From assembly GCF_030362795.1 (NCBI RefSeq), contig NZ_JAUCBM010000001.1:186001-250000 (forward strand): 64,000 nt of DNA. Reading direction: 5' to 3'. The notes under the pieces were generated by a model. The model saw nothing but the letters and a program-made list of their open reading frames with translations. It had not been told where the DNA came from and searched no databases. This document shows positions 26,786 through 36,468 of the stretch, piece by piece. Made by a program: the position numbers and the translations under genes. Origin of the DNA: Pseudochrobactrum kiredjianiae (GTDB lineage Bacteria; Pseudomonadota; Alphaproteobacteria; Rhizobiales; Rhizobiaceae). Position 1 is the first letter of the stretch. Each line of letters opens with the position of its first letter.

Positions 26786-28693
26786 ATGGCTAAAGTTATT
26801 GGTATTGATCTGGGAACGACCAACTCCTGCGTCTCCGTTATGGACGGTAAGACTGCGAAGGTCATTGAGAATGCTGAAGGTGCACGTACAACGCCTTCGA
26901 TTATCGCTTTTACGGATGGTGATGAACGTCTCGCTGGTCAGCCTGCGAAACGTCAGGCTGTAACCAATCCTGAAGGCACACTGTTTGCTGTTAAGCGCCT
27001 TGTTGGCCGTCGCTTTGATGATCCGATGGTAACTAAGGACAAAGACCTCGTGCCATACAAAATCGTCAAAGGCGATAATGGCGACGCATGGGTAGAAGTT
27101 GACGGCAAGAAATATTCCCCTTCGCAGGTTTCCGCGATGATCCTTCAGAAAATGAAGGAAACCGCAGAAGCTTACCTTGGTGAAACTGTAACACAGGCTG
27201 TTATTACAGTTCCTGCTTACTTCAATGATGCTCAGCGTCAGGCAACCAAAGATGCCGGTAAAATTGCCGGTCTGGAAGTTCTGCGTATCATCAACGAACC
27301 AACCGCTGCGGCGCTGGCCTACGGTCTTGATAAGAGCGAAGCCAAAACCATTGCTGTTTACGATCTTGGTGGTGGTACTTTCGACGTATCCATCCTCGAA
27401 ATCGGTGACGGCGTGTTCGAAGTGAAGTCCACCAATGGTGATACTTTCCTCGGCGGTGAAGATTTTGACATGCGTCTGGTTGAATATCTGGCAGCAGAAT
27501 TCAAAAAAGAGCAGGGCATTGACCTGAAGAACGACAAGCTGGCTCTGCAGCGCCTCAAGGAAGCCGCAGAAAAAGCGAAGATCGAACTGTCTTCCGCTCA
27601 GCAGACCGAAATCAACCTGCCGTTCATCACTGCTGATGCAACCGGTCCTAAGCATTTGGCCATCAAGCTCTCGCGTGCGAAGCTGGAAAGCCTTGTGGAT
27701 GATCTGGTTCAGCGGACTGTCGGCCCATGTAAAGCTGCATTGAAAGACGCTGGTCTTAAAGCCGGTGAAATTGATGAAGTCGTGCTGGTTGGCGGTATGA
27801 CCCGTATGCCGAAAATTCAGGAAGTTGTTAAAGCTTTCTTCGGCAAGGAACCACATAAGGGTGTGAACCCTGATGAAGTGGTTGCAATGGGTGCTGCTAT
27901 TCAGGCCGGCGTTCTGCAGGGTGACGTTAAAGACGTTCTGTTGCTCGACGTAACTCCGCTGTCGCTGGGTATTGAAACGCTTGGTGGTGTGTTCACACGT
28001 CTTATCGACCGTAACACAACTATTCCGACCAAGAAGTCGCAGACCTTCTCGACAGCTGATGACAATCAGTCTGCTGTGACCATTCGCGTGGCACAGGGTG
28101 AACGTGAAATGGCTGCCGATAACAAGATGCTCGGCCAGTTTGATCTGGTTGGTATTCCACCGGCACCACGCGGCGTTCCGCAGATTGAAGTGACTTTTGA
28201 CATCGACGCCAACGGTATCGTGAACGTGACCGCGAAAGATAAAGGCACAGGCAAAGAACACCAGATCCGTATTCAGGCTTCCGGTGGTCTTTCTGACGCT
28301 GATATCGAGCAGATGGTCAAGGATGCGGAAGCCAATGCTGATGCTGATAAGGCACGTCGTGAAGCTGTAGAAGCCAAAAATCAGGCTGAAGCGCTGATCC
28401 ATTCGACTGAAAAGTCGATGAAGGAATATGGCGATAAAGTTTCCGGTGATGACAAGGCTGCGATTGAAACGGCGCTTGCAGATCTGAAAACTGCTGTTGA
28501 AGGCGAAAATGCCGAAGACATTACAGCTAAAACGCAGGTTCTGTCGGAAGCTGCAATGAAGCTTGGTCAGGCTATGTATGAATCAGCACAGGCTGAGCAG
28601 GGCGGTGAAGAAGCCGCTGATGCCCGTGCTGAGGATAATGATGTTGTTGATGCTGATTTCGAAGAAATCAATGATGACAAAAAGAAATCCTGA
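26786..28693 (+). CDS. dnaK: Molecular chaperone DnaK (Hsp70)
   Basis: 635-residue ATP-dependent chaperone. N-terminal ATPase domain with [26 protein letters not shown] and [14 protein letters not shown]; then the [12 protein letters not shown] region, the linker [13 protein letters not shown], the substrate domain and an acidic C-terminus ending [10 protein letters not shown]. The ATG at 26786 is chosen over the one at 26780 because GGAGAAG is then seven bases away. Works with DnaJ (downstream) and GrpE. A terminator follows, so dnaJ is at least partly separate. Confidence 0.98.
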   Translation: MAKVIGIDLGTTNSCVSVMDGKTAKVIENAEGARTTPSIIAFTDGDERLAGQPAKRQAVTNPEGTLFAVKRLVGRRFDDPMVTKDKDLVPYKIVKGDNGDAWVEVDGKKYSPSQVSAMILQKMKETAEAYLGETVTQAVITVPAYFNDAQRQATKDAGKIAGLEVLRIINEPTAAALAYGLDKSEAKTIAVYDLGGGTFDVSILEIGDGVFEVKSTNGDTFLGGEDFDMRLVEYLAAEFKKEQGIDLKNDKLALQRLKEAAEKAKIELSSAQQTEINLPFITADATGPKHLAIKLSRAKLESLVDDLVQRTVGPCKAALKDAGLKAGEIDEVVLVGGMTRMPKIQEVVKAFFGKEPHKGVNPDEVVAMGAAIQAGVLQGDVKDVLLLDVTPLSLGIETLGGVFTRLIDRNTTIPTKKSQTFSTADDNQSAVTIRVAQGEREMAADNKMLGQFDLVGIPPAPRGVPQIEVTFDIDANGIVNVTAKDKGTGKEHQIRIQASGGLSDADIEQMVKDAEANADADKARREAVEAKNQAEALIHSTEKSMKEYGDKVSGDDKAAIETALADLKTAVEGENAEDITAKTQVLSEAAMKLGQAMYESAQAEQGGEEAADARAEDNDVVDADFEEINDDKKKS

Positions 28694-28709
28694 TTTTCAG
28701 GTGAAAGGC

Positions 28710-28735
28710 AAAGCCCGGCTTAGTGCCGGGCTTTT
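28710..28735 (+). terminator. Terminator of dnaK
   Basis: AAAGCCCGGC (28710-28719) with GCCGGGCTTT (28725-28734), 17 bases after the dnaK stop, ending in TTTT. Confidence 0.88.
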
Positions 28736-29057
28736 GTCCATTCAGTTCTGTGCGTTTTGTTGAATGAAGCACTGAAAGAGTGCGCAGCAAAATTCAGAGC
28801 TTAGACTGCCCTGTCTCTGGACACTGCAAGAGAGTGTCACCACATAAACCGGACAGGGTATCAGGTATTACCGGCAAAGCGTTTAGGTTTTGCACGGCAA
28901 GCTTATGAAAAAAGAGTCAGCGCCATATCAGTATTTTCCGGAAGACGATGAGAATTGTTTTCTGCAATGTACGGGCCGCGACAATCTTCAATGACTGTCT
29001 GAAATTGTTCTGATCGGGGCGACATCATCAGACAACAGCCATCGGGACGCATGGTTT
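28736..29057 (+). other. dnaK-dnaJ intergenic region
   Basis: 322 bases without a recognised gene. A nested inverted repeat is present: outer CCCTGTC (28809-28815) with GACAGGG (28852-28858), inner GACACT (28820-28825) with AGTGTC (28833-28838). A 29-codon open frame (28905-28994) has no good ribosome site and I do not call it. Confidence 0.4.
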
Positions 29058-30200
29058 ATGAAAGTGGATTATTACGAAACGCTTGGCGTTGTCAGAACAG
29101 CGGATGATAAAATCATCAAGACCGCTTATCGCAAACTGGCAATGCAATATCATCCGGATCGCAATCCGAATGATGCAGCAGCGGAAGCTAAATTTCTTGA
29201 GCTGGGTGAAGCCTATGATGTGCTGAAAGACCCGCAAAAACGTGCAGCTTATGACCGTTTCGGCCATGCCGCCTTTGAAAATGGTGGTGGCGGTGGTGCC
29301 GGAGGTTTTGGCGGCGGCGGTGGTTTCGGTGCCGGTGGCTTTGCCGATATTTTCGAAGATATTTTCGGCGATGTTATGGGCGGCGGACGCAATCGCCGCT
29401 CCGGCGGGCGCGAGCGCGGCGCAGATCTGCGCTATAATATGGAAGTATCGCTCGAAGAAGCCTATGCCGGTAAAACGGCACAGATCAGCGTTCCGGGCTC
29501 GATCTCCTGTGAGGAATGCACCGGAACCGGTGCCAAGAAAGGCACACAGCCTGTCACCTGTACAACATGTGGCGGCGCTGGTCGTGTGCGTGTATCGCAG
29601 GGCTTCTTCTCGGTGGAGCGCACCTGCCATACTTGTAATGGTCGTGGTCAGACGATTAAAGACCCGTGCCCGAAATGCGATGGCGCGGGACGGATCAGTC
29701 AGGAACGTAATCTCTCGGTCAATATTCCGGCAGGGATTGAAGACGGCACCCGTATTCGCCTGACAGGCGAAGGAGAAGCCGGTACGCGCGGTGGTCCGAG
29801 CGGTGATCTTTATATTTTCCTGTCGATCAAGCCGCATGAATTCTTCCAGCGCGACGGAGCGGATCTTTATTGCAAAGTCCCGATCTCAATGGCGACAGCA
29901 GCACTTGGCGGCCAGTTTGAAGTGGCGACACTTGATGGCACGCAAACCCGTGTGAAAGTGCCGGAAGGCACCCAGAACGGCAAGCAGTTCCGCCTGAAGG
30001 GCAAAGGCATGCCAATTCTGCGTCAGCAGACAATGGGTGATCTTTATATTCAGATCGCGATTGAAACACCGCAAAATCTTTCCAAACGCCAGCGTGAATT
30101 GCTGGAGGAGTTTGAAGAGATTTCATCGCAGGAAAACAGCCCGCAATCGACCGGCTTTTTCTCACGGATGAAAGAGTTCTTTGAAGGTATCCGTGATTAA
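29058..30200 (+). CDS. dnaJ: Chaperone protein DnaJ (Hsp40)
   Basis: 380-residue co-chaperone that stimulates DnaK ATPase and delivers substrates. J domain at residues 1-70 with the HPD motif (YHPDRNPND), a glycine/phenylalanine-rich stretch at about 75-115, and four CxxCxGxG zinc repeats ([32 protein letters not shown]). The C-terminal substrate domains are complete. Start chosen to give the family N-terminus [11 protein letters not shown]; the ribosome site is weak. Confidence 0.97.
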   Translation: MKVDYYETLGVVRTADDKIIKTAYRKLAMQYHPDRNPNDAAAEAKFLELGEAYDVLKDPQKRAAYDRFGHAAFENGGGGGAGGFGGGGGFGAGGFADIFEDIFGDVMGGGRNRRSGGRERGADLRYNMEVSLEEAYAGKTAQISVPGSISCEECTGTGAKKGTQPVTCTTCGGAGRVRVSQGFFSVERTCHTCNGRGQTIKDPCPKCDGAGRISQERNLSVNIPAGIEDGTRIRLTGEGEAGTRGGPSGDLYIFLSIKPHEFFQRDGADLYCKVPISMATAALGGQFEVATLDGTQTRVKVPEGTQNGKQFRLKGKGMPILRQQTMGDLYIQIAIETPQNLSKRQRELLEEFEEISSQENSPQSTGFFSRMKEFFEGIRD

Positions 30201-30225
30201 ATCTGGATAGACCAATAAAAATAAC

Positions 30226-30264
30226 AGGCGGCATTTGCATAAATGGCAGGTGCCGCCTTTTTTA
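30226..30264 (+). terminator. Terminator of dnaJ
   Basis: AGGCGGCA (30226-30233) with TGCCGCCT (30251-30258) and a following T-run, 25 bases after dnaJ. Confidence 0.8.
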
Positions 30265-30377
30265 TGGGCTTAATTTACAGACTAAGTCAGAAAAATATTG
30301 TGCTTTTCTGTTTTTGCCTTGCTTCCGCCGCGAAACACGTCAATTCTTTATCTACTGGCGACATATGGGAGTGCTTG

Positions 30378-30977
30378 ATGGCTGGTCTAATACCGAAAAA
30401 ATTCGTTCAGAAATTTGATGAAGAGATACGCTTTTTCAAAGGCTGGATCGATAAGCCCAAAGCTGTCGGCGCTATTTTACCGACAAGCGGTATCACTGCA
30501 CGCCGTATGGCCAGTATTGTTAATCCGGCATCCGGTCTGCCGGTTCTGGAACTCGGGCCCGGCACTGGTGTGATTACCAAGGCCATCCTTGAGCGCGGAA
30601 TTGAGCCGCAAAACCTGTTTTCGGTTGAATATTCTGCTGCATTTATGCAGCATCTGACTAAGACCTATGCCGGTGTGAATTTTCTGCACGGCGATGCGTT
30701 TGATCTGAATACGGTACTTGCTGATAAGTGCGATCAGCAGTTTGACAGTGTGGTTTCAGCTGTGCCGCTGCTCAACTTCCCGATGGAAAAGCGTCTGGCA
30801 TTTCTTGAGGATTTGCTGACCCGTATTCCTGCCGGTCGCCCTGTCATGCAGATTTCCTACGGGCCGGTTTCACCGCTGCCGGTTGGGCGCGGTGCTTATA
30901 GTGTGGAAGGTTTTGACTTCATTCTGCGCAATCTGCCGCCAGCCAGACTTTGGGTCTATCGCCGTATTCTGGTCTGA
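30378..30977 (+). CDS. pmtA: Phosphatidylethanolamine N-methyltransferase
   Basis: 199-residue SAM-dependent enzyme of the rhizobial PmtA type, which methylates phosphatidylethanolamine to phosphatidylcholine at the membrane. SAM motif I is LELGPGTGVITKAIL; the N-terminal FVQKFDEEIRFFKGWIDKPKAVGAILPTS is characteristic of this branch. The frame is open for 45 codons upstream, but GGAG six bases before the ATG at 30378 fixes the start. dnaJ-pmtA is an order also seen in Brucella and rhizobia. Confidence 0.88.
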   Translation: MAGLIPKKFVQKFDEEIRFFKGWIDKPKAVGAILPTSGITARRMASIVNPASGLPVLELGPGTGVITKAILERGIEPQNLFSVEYSAAFMQHLTKTYAGVNFLHGDAFDLNTVLADKCDQQFDSVVSAVPLLNFPMEKRLAFLEDLLTRIPAGRPVMQISYGPVSPLPVGRGAYSVEGFDFILRNLPPARLWVYRRILV

Positions 30978-31005
30978 AGCTGCTTATTCTATATTTTGTT
31001 TGTAC

Positions 31006-31045
31006 CAACGCCGTGTCACTTACCTGATGCGGCGTTGCTTTTTTC
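31006..31045 (+). terminator. Terminator of pmtA
   Basis: CAACGCCG (31006-31013) with CGGCGTTG (31030-31037), followed by CTTTTTT, 28 bases after the pmtA stop. Confidence 0.8.
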
Positions 31046-31097
31046 TGAAAGGCATTAAATAGTGATGAAAGTGATATCTGACTGTAAAGGATAAACC

Positions 31098-31658
31098 ATG
31101 GCCTCCGTTCTCGTTTTTGCCGGATCAAACCGTAAAAATGCCTATAGCGGTCAGCTTGCCACAGCGGCGGTACAGGAACTGACGCGGCAAGGGGCTGAAG
31201 TCACGCAGATATCACTGAAAGATTATCCGTTGCCGATTATGGATCAGGATCTGGAAGCGGAAGAAGGCATTCCGGAAAATGCCTATAAGCTTGCACGGCT
31301 TTTTGCTGCCCATCAGGGATTGCTGATTGCATCACCGGAATATAATTCATCTATTCCGCCGCTGGTGAAAAACACGCTGGATTGGATCAGCCGTATTCAG
31401 GAGGATGGCGGTAAGCCGTTTCAGCCGACATCGCATCTGACAGTCGCGCTGTGCTCCTCATCGCCTGGCGGTTTTGGCGGTATGCGCGGTCTTTATCATC
31501 TGCGCTCAGTTATGATGATGCTCAATACCCAGATTATCTCTGAACAATGTTCGGTTGCCCACGCCCATCAGGCCTTTAACGAGGATGGTGCATTACGTGA
31601 CGAGCGCACAGCCCAGACCCTTGCCCGTGTTTGCCGCAGCCTGATCAGCAAGATCTGA
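31098..31658 (+). CDS. NAD(P)H-dependent FMN reductase family protein
   Basis: 186-residue flavodoxin-like protein. FMN-binding [12 protein letters not shown] at residues 9-20 and the family motif [18 protein letters not shown] around residue 77. Relatives include quinone, azo-dye and chromate reductases; the electron acceptor cannot be told. Start ATG at 31098. Followed 71 bases later by pyrF on the same strand. Confidence 0.87.
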   Translation: MASVLVFAGSNRKNAYSGQLATAAVQELTRQGAEVTQISLKDYPLPIMDQDLEAEEGIPENAYKLARLFAAHQGLLIASPEYNSSIPPLVKNTLDWISRIQEDGGKPFQPTSHLTVALCSSSPGGFGGMRGLYHLRSVMMMLNTQIISEQCSVAHAHQAFNEDGALRDERTAQTLARVCRSLISKI

Positions 31659-31729
31659 CCTTTTCAGTCAGCGCTTGTTGTGCGAAGAGAGATGCAATTT
31701 CAGATCAGAATGATGTGCGGAGACAGATG

Positions 31730-32446
31730 ATGGATGTAAACAACGTGCGCGACCGGTTGATTGTTGGTCTTGATGTGCCGGATGTGATTGCGGCAGAAAA
31801 GATCGTTGAGGAACTGGGCGATACGGTTTCGTTCTATAAAATCGGTTATCAGCTGGTGTTTTCTCAGACCGCAAAGGGTGGCGGTCTGGATTTTGCTTCG
31901 CATCTGCTCTCGATGGGCAAAAAAGTCTTTCTCGATGTGAAACTGCTCGATATCGATAATACTATCGCCAAGGGCGTGGAAAATATCGCCAAACGCGGTG
32001 TGACCATGATGACACTGCATGCCTACCCAAAAGCGATGCGTGCCGCTGTGGAGGCTGTCAAAGGCTCAGACCTTTGCTTGCTTGGTGTGACTGTTCTGAC
32101 CTCGATGGATCAGGCCGATATGCTGGAAGCCGGTTACACTATGTCGCCGGAAGAACTGGTCTTGCGCCGCGCACAGCAGGCACGTGAAGCGGGAATGGGT
32201 GGTGTTGTGGCTTCGGCTGCGGAATCCGCTGCGATCCGCAATATTGTCGGGCCGGATATGGCGATTGTAACACCGGGTATCCGCCCTGCGGGCAGTGAAG
32301 CCGGAGACCAGAAACGTGTCATGACACCGGCAGATGCCCTGCGCTCCGGTTCGAGCCATTTGGTTGTGGCACGCCCGATTGTGGCAGCTGCAGATCGTAA
32401 AGCGGCAGCGCAGAGCATTCTGGAAGAAATGGCTGCGGCTGTGTGA
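31730..32446 (+). CDS. pyrF: Orotidine 5'-phosphate decarboxylase
   Basis: 238-residue TIM-barrel enzyme making UMP in the last step of pyrimidine synthesis. The catalytic K-D-D motif is [10 protein letters not shown]; the phosphate site includes [18 protein letters not shown]. The frame is open about 33 codons further upstream, but GGAG seven bases before the second of two adjacent ATGs fixes the start at 31730 (or 31727). The DUF1330 gene follows closely. Confidence 0.95.
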   Translation: MDVNNVRDRLIVGLDVPDVIAAEKIVEELGDTVSFYKIGYQLVFSQTAKGGGLDFASHLLSMGKKVFLDVKLLDIDNTIAKGVENIAKRGVTMMTLHAYPKAMRAAVEAVKGSDLCLLGVTVLTSMDQADMLEAGYTMSPEELVLRRAQQAREAGMGGVVASAAESAAIRNIVGPDMAIVTPGIRPAGSEAGDQKRVMTPADALRSGSSHLVVARPIVAAADRKAAAQSILEEMAAAV

Positions 32447-32468
32447 AAATCATGAATGGGAGGAAATG

Positions 32469-32762
32469 ATGACGAAAGCCTATTGGATTGCCCGCGTGGA
32501 TGTGCGTGATGCTGAACGCTACAAAGACTATGTCAGCACTGCAAAACCTGCATTTGAGCGCTTCGGAGCCAATTTTGTTGCCCGTGGCGGCACGGCACAT
32601 GCGGTAGAAGGACAAGGCCGCGCGCGCAATGTTATCATTGAATTCCCGAGCATGCAGCATGCACTGGATTGTTATAATTCGCCGGAATATCAGGCAGCAG
32701 CGGCGATCCGCCAAACTGTTGCGGATGGTGAGATTATAATTGTTGAAGGTAATGCAGCTTGA
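32469..32762 (+). CDS. DUF1330 domain-containing protein
   Basis: 97-residue protein of the DUF1330 family, a ferredoxin-like dimeric alpha/beta-barrel fold. The family pattern YWIARVDVRDAERYKDY, then GGTAHAVEG and RNVIIEFPSMQHALDCYNSPEYQ is complete. Function is not known. GGGAGGA immediately precedes two adjacent ATGs; the second gives MTKAYW. It lies 22 bases behind pyrF and is probably co-transcribed with it. A hairpin follows. Confidence 0.85.
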   Translation: MTKAYWIARVDVRDAERYKDYVSTAKPAFERFGANFVARGGTAHAVEGQGRARNVIIEFPSMQHALDCYNSPEYQAAAAIRQTVADGEIIIVEGNAA

Positions 32763-32803
32763 TACTATTTGTATAGCTGAGATTATAAATACCGGCCTTT
32801 ATT

Positions 32804-32830
32804 TGAGCGGTTGAAAACCGCTCATTTCTT
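32804..32830 (+). terminator. Terminator of pyrF-DUF1330
   Basis: Perfect 9-bp stem TGAGCGGTT (32804-32812) with AACCGCTCA (32816-32824) followed by TTTCTTT. Confidence 0.75.
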
Positions 32831-32839
32831 TGAAGTGAC

Positions 32840-32882
32840 GCAGTTTCTAATGAAAAACCGGTGTCGGTTTTTCTGAAACTGC
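32840..32882. repeat. Long hairpin upstream of gshB
   Basis: GCAGTTTC (32840-32847) with GAAACTGC (32875-32882), and inside it GAAAAACCG (32852-32860) with CGGTTTTTC (32865-32873) around a GTGT loop. 17 paired bases in all, about 60 bases before gshB. It may be a repeat or part of the gshB leader. Confidence 0.5.
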
Positions 32883-32945
32883 TTAAGCTGGTATTTTGTA
32901 TTCAATATGCGTAGCAGTTACTGAAATTATCGGACAGAGGGCACT

Positions 32946-33887
32946 ATGGCTTTGAAAATTGCGATTCAGATGGACCATATCAATTCCATTCGTATCGCGG
33001 GTGATACCAGCTTTGCTTTGTGCCTTGCGGCACTCGACCGTGGCCATGAGCTTTATCATTATACGCCGGATCGCCTGTCGATGCGCGACGGTGTGGTCAG
33101 CGCGGCTCTGGAGCCGTTGCAGGTGCGTGATATTGAAGGCGATCATTTCACACTCGGCGAAGCCGTGCATACGGATTTGTCGGAAATGGACGTTATCCTG
33201 CTGCGTCAGGATCCGCCTTTTGACATGAATTACATCACCACAACGCATCTGCTGGAACGTATCCATCCGAAGACACTGGTGGTGAACGATCCGGCATGGG
33301 TGCGCAACAGCCCTGAGAAAATCTTTGTTACAGAGTTCCCGGATCTGATGCCGGAAACACTGATTACCAAAGATTTGCAGGAAGTGTTGAAATTCCGTCG
33401 AGAGTTTGGCGACATCATCATCAAGCCGCTTTATGGCAATGGCGGTGCAGGCGTCTTCCATCTGACCACGGATGACCGCAACCTGACGTCACTGCTGGAA
33501 ATGTTTGAGCAGATGTATCGTGAGCCGTTTATTGCCCAGCGTTATCTGAAAGATGTGCGCTCCGGCGATAAGCGCATTATCCTCATCGACGGTGAGCCGG
33601 TTGGTGCCATCAACCGCGTGCCTGCGGAGAGCGATGCCCGTTCCAACATGCATGTCGGTGGCCGTGCTGAAGCGACTGAGCTGACGGCACGTGAGAAAGA
33701 AATTTGCGCGCGCATCGGACCATCTTTGAAAGAGCGCGGCTTTATTCTCGTCGGTATTGATGTGATCGGTGATTACATGACTGAGATTAACGTGACCTCG
33801 CCAACCGGTATCCGTGAGATCAAGCGCTTCGGCGGTGCGGATATTGCGCAATTGTTCTGGGATGCGGTTGAAGCCAAGCGCGCTTAA
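32946..33887 (+). CDS. gshB: Glutathione synthetase
   Basis: 313-residue ATP-grasp ligase that joins gamma-glutamylcysteine and glycine. It has the bacterial GshB N-terminus [12 protein letters not shown], the [18 protein letters not shown] block, the ATP-site [15 protein letters not shown] and the C-terminal [14 protein letters not shown]. Length is normal. GAGGG lies before the ATG. The terminator behind it separates it from comM. Confidence 0.96.
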   Translation: MALKIAIQMDHINSIRIAGDTSFALCLAALDRGHELYHYTPDRLSMRDGVVSAALEPLQVRDIEGDHFTLGEAVHTDLSEMDVILLRQDPPFDMNYITTTHLLERIHPKTLVVNDPAWVRNSPEKIFVTEFPDLMPETLITKDLQEVLKFRREFGDIIIKPLYGNGGAGVFHLTTDDRNLTSLLEMFEQMYREPFIAQRYLKDVRSGDKRIILIDGEPVGAINRVPAESDARSNMHVGGRAEATELTAREKEICARIGPSLKERGFILVGIDVIGDYMTEINVTSPTGIREIKRFGGADIAQLFWDAVEAKRA

Positions 33888-33920
33888 ATTTCATCTTTAT
33901 AACTAATTGATATAATTAAT

Positions 33921-33956
33921 AAAACACTGGAAACTCATTTGCGTTTCCGGTGTTTT
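33921..33956 (+). terminator. Terminator of gshB
   Basis: AAAACACTGGAAAC (33921-33934) pairs with GTTTCCGGTGTTTT, one G-T pair, then T-run. Confidence 0.85.
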
Positions 33957-34015
33957 TGTTTGTTGATGTTGTGCATTTCCCCTGCTTAGAATGCTGTATC
34001 AGGTGAGGGCGTGAA

Positions 34016-35551
34016 ATGATTGCACGGGTCAGTACAGTTGCTTTTCAGGGGATTGAGGCCAAGCTTGTTGATGTGCAGGTGATGGTGGCACCGGGCAAGA
34101 TGAGTATGTCGATTGTCGGCCTGCCGGATAAAGCAGTTGCTGAGAGCCGTGAGCGGGTGCAGGCGGCACTTCATGCCTCCGGTCTGTCGATGCCGGTGAA
34201 GAAAGTGACCATCAATCTGGCACCGGCAGATTTGCCCAAAGAAGGCTCCCATTATGATCTGCCGATTGCCATGGGGCTGATGGTGGCTGTCGGCGCTTTG
34301 CCCGAAGATTGTCTGCAATCCTTTGTGGTGCTGGGGGAACTGGCGCTGGATGGCACAATTGCACCGGTTGCCGGTGTGCTGCCCGCAGCGATTACCGCCA
34401 ATATGCATGATCTGGGGTTGATCTGCCCGCAGGCTTGCGGGGCGGAGGCAGCATGGGCTGATGCGGATATGCCGATCCTTAATCCGCGCAGTCTGATCGC
34501 ATTGGCGAACCATTTTCGCGGATCACAGGTATTGTCCCGCCCGCAACCGGCCATAAAGAGCTTTTCGGAAGGGCTGGAGGCGTTTCCTGATCTGGCGGAT
34601 GTGAAAGGGCAGGAGACAGCAAAACGCGCGCTGGAGGTGGCTGCTGCGGGTAATCATAATTTGTTGTTCGTTGGCCCTCCGGGTTCGGGTAAATCAATGC
34701 TGGCGCAGCGCCTGCCCGGAATATTGCCCCCCTTGTCTCCGCGCGAAATGCTGGATGTCTCGATGATTGCCTCAGTTTCGGGTACACTATCAGGGGGCAG
34801 GCTCACAGACCGGCGGCCGTTTCGCAGCCCGCATCATTCGGCATCAATGGCGGCGATGGTTGGCGGCGGGCATAAAGCAAAACCGGGTGAAATCTCTATG
34901 GCACATCACGGGGTACTGTTTCTCGATGAATTGCCGGAGTTTTCACCGCAGGTACTGGATTCTATGCGCCAACCTTTGGAGACTGGTGAATGTATGATTG
35001 CCCGTGCCAATCATCGCATTAGTTATCCGGCGCGGTTTCAGCTGGTGGCGGCGATGAATCCTTGTAAATGCGGAATGGCCGGTGAGCCGGGCTTTACCTG
35101 TGCAAGGGGACCACGCTGTCGCAGTGATTATCAGGCGCGGGTATCAGGGCCGTTGCTGGATCGTATAGACCTGCGGATAGATGTGGCCGCTCTCAAGCCC
35201 TCTGATCTGATTTTAACAGGGCAGGCGGAAAGCAGCGCTGCGGTGGCGCAACGTGTGGCACAGGCGCGGCAAAGGCAACAGGAGCGATATCAGCAATTAG
35301 GGATGGCGCATATTATGACCAATGCTGCCTGCCCGCCCAATATTCTGGAGGAGGTCGTGGCACTCAGCAATGACGGAAGAAAACTGCTCTATGATGTGAG
35401 TGAGAAATTGCGGCTTTCTGCCCGTTCTTATCACAGGGTGCTGAAAGTGGCGCGCACATTGGCAGATCTGGAGGCTTTTGCCACTGTGGAGCGTCGGCAT
35501 ATTGCCGAAGCGGTCTCTTATCGTATGTCAGCGGAAATGCTCAGCGCTTAG
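34016..35551 (+). CDS. comM: ComM/YifB-family AAA+ ATPase (Mg-chelatase-like)
   Basis: 511-residue AAA+ protein. The N-terminal Lon-protease-like fold runs through about residue 180, then Walker A GPPGSGKSMLAQRLPG, Walker B GVLFLDELPEF, and the C-terminal magnesium-chelatase domain with the MNPCKCG...C cysteine cluster. ComM is a helicase that aids branch migration during natural transformation in Vibrio; in rhizobia its role is not well tested. gshB-comM order is usual in this group. No other competence gene is in the window. Confidence 0.92.
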   Translation: MIARVSTVAFQGIEAKLVDVQVMVAPGKMSMSIVGLPDKAVAESRERVQAALHASGLSMPVKKVTINLAPADLPKEGSHYDLPIAMGLMVAVGALPEDCLQSFVVLGELALDGTIAPVAGVLPAAITANMHDLGLICPQACGAEAAWADADMPILNPRSLIALANHFRGSQVLSRPQPAIKSFSEGLEAFPDLADVKGQETAKRALEVAAAGNHNLLFVGPPGSGKSMLAQRLPGILPPLSPREMLDVSMIASVSGTLSGGRLTDRRPFRSPHHSASMAAMVGGGHKAKPGEISMAHHGVLFLDELPEFSPQVLDSMRQPLETGECMIARANHRISYPARFQLVAAMNPCKCGMAGEPGFTCARGPRCRSDYQARVSGPLLDRIDLRIDVAALKPSDLILTGQAESSAAVAQRVAQARQRQQERYQQLGMAHIMTNAACPPNILEEVVALSNDGRKLLYDVSEKLRLSARSYHRVLKVARTLADLEAFATVERRHIAEAVSYRMSAEMLSA

Positions 35552-35598
35552 TGCGGTTCCAGTTAAGACTGAGTCGTTGGAACCACTGTAACTGTTTG

Positions 35599-35697
35599 TT
35601 TTTACGCATTATCCGACGCAGCGCAGCAGGAAGAGAAATCAGTCGGGCGAACTGATTTTCCTGTGGAGGCGCTTCGCACTTTTGCTGGAAATGCTGT
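35599..35697. repeat. Dispersed mosaic repeat with nested hairpin, copy 2
   Basis: Second copy of the element at 6919-7015: TTTTTACGC, inner hairpin AAATCAGT (35636-35643) with ACTGATTT (35651-35658), then GGCGCTTCGCACTTTTGC. It fills the gap between comM and the convergent peptidase gene. Confidence 0.65.
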
Positions 35698-35705
35698 AGG
35701 CAGGC

Positions 35706-36323
35706 TTATTTAACTGCGCCAACAACCAGATTGCTTGGTGTTTCAATGGAAACCCAGCGGCCGGTATGGTTAGCAGCCTGTCGCTTGAGATAGGTGTAAT
35801 CGGTTTCCTGCCAGTTTTTCACGGCATCGGTCAGATTATCAAGAATGAAATCACCGCGATCTGTACGCACAGTCAGAACTGCATGGCCTTCTCCGTCAGG
35901 CTTACGCAGAACGGTAATCAGCAACGAACCGAGCGGCAGACCGGCTTCAGCCAGTTCACGGCGCTTGAGTAATACGTAGTCTTCGCAATCACCGGCATCT
36001 ACCGGATAAGCCCAATATTCTTCCTGACCATATAGCTCCATATCGGTTACAGGTTTGATATTTGCATTCACGTCGAGATTAACCTGTACGATCTTTGCCC
36101 ATGTCGCCTGATCAAGTTTGATTGGCGCGGTTTGTGCAGACGTCAGGTTGCACTCATTTGGCAAACGCTTGCAAAATTCATAATGACCAATTGGTTGCGA
36201 TGTCAGGCCACCCGTTGCCATGAAAGGCGTATTGAGCTCGGTTGCCTGTGCAGAAGCTCCAAGCGCGAGGACTAAGCCTGCGGCTGACAATGCCAGATTT
36301 TTAAATTTTACAAAACTGAACAT
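35706..36323 (-). CDS. Transglutaminase-like cysteine peptidase (BTLCP family), exported
   Basis: 205-residue protein with a signal peptide (residues 1 to about 27, ending ALGASAQA). The triad of the bacterial transglutaminase-like cysteine proteinases is visible: Cys in DAGDCEDYVLLKRREL, His in GEGHAVLTVRT and Asp in FILDNLTD. Members are periplasmic; the best-known relative, LapG, cleaves an adhesin, but this protein is the stand-alone rhizobial type of unknown substrate. Start at 36323 has GAGG upstream and begins the signal peptide. Its promoter region carries two perfect TTAA-N7-TTAA boxes and a GANTC site. Confidence 0.85.
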   Translation of the reverse strand: MFSFVKFKNLALSAAGLVLALGASAQATELNTPFMATGGLTSQPIGHYEFCKRLPNECNLTSAQTAPIKLDQATWAKIVQVNLDVNANIKPVTDMELYGQEEYWAYPVDAGDCEDYVLLKRRELAEAGLPLGSLLITVLRKPDGEGHAVLTVRTDRGDFILDNLTDAVKNWQETDYTYLKRQAANHTGRWVSIETPSNLVVGAVK

Positions 36324-36350
36324 ACACAACGCCTCAGCCACTGCTATTTA

Positions 36351-36365
36351 TTAACGAAATGTTAA
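36351..36365. promoter_or_regulatory. Candidate CtrA box 1 upstream of the BTLCP gene
   Basis: TTAA-CGAAATG-TTAA, a perfect full CtrA site, 28 bases upstream of the start codon at 36323. Near-identical to the box at 36418. Confidence 0.55.
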
Positions 36366-36381
36366 TATCGGTAATGGGTCA

Positions 36382-36386
36382 GAGTC
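36382..36386. promoter_or_regulatory. GANTC (CcrM methylation) site between two CtrA boxes
   Basis: GAGTC, placed between the two candidate CtrA boxes in the promoter region of the peptidase gene. Confidence 0.4.
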
Positions 36387-36417
36387 AATTGTGCCGGACG
36401 TGTCACGCCCGCATTTA

Positions 36418-36432
36418 TTAAGAAATGGTTAA
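36418..36432. promoter_or_regulatory. Candidate CtrA box 2 upstream of the BTLCP gene
   Basis: TTAA-GAAATGG-TTAA followed by C, matching TTAA-N7-TTAAC. It lies between the RlpA-like gene's stop and the BTLCP gene's start, so it most likely serves the latter. Confidence 0.55.
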
Positions 36433-36468
36433 CGAGTATTGAGGGGTAATTTACCGCTTATAATACGC

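Noticed and set aside
26681-28402. 573-residue open frame on the minus strand opposite dnaK
   Set aside because: A well-known shadow of the biased codon use of dnaK; low-complexity Phe/His/Asn-rich translation, no ribosome site, and the opposite strand is unmistakably dnaK.
28905-28994. 29-codon open frame between dnaK and dnaJ
   Set aside because: No clear ribosome site and a length easily met by chance; kept only as a note under the intergenic region.
34016-35551. comM as part of a competence gene cluster
   Set aside because: No other com or pilus gene is near; comM is widely conserved next to gshB in this group regardless of competence.
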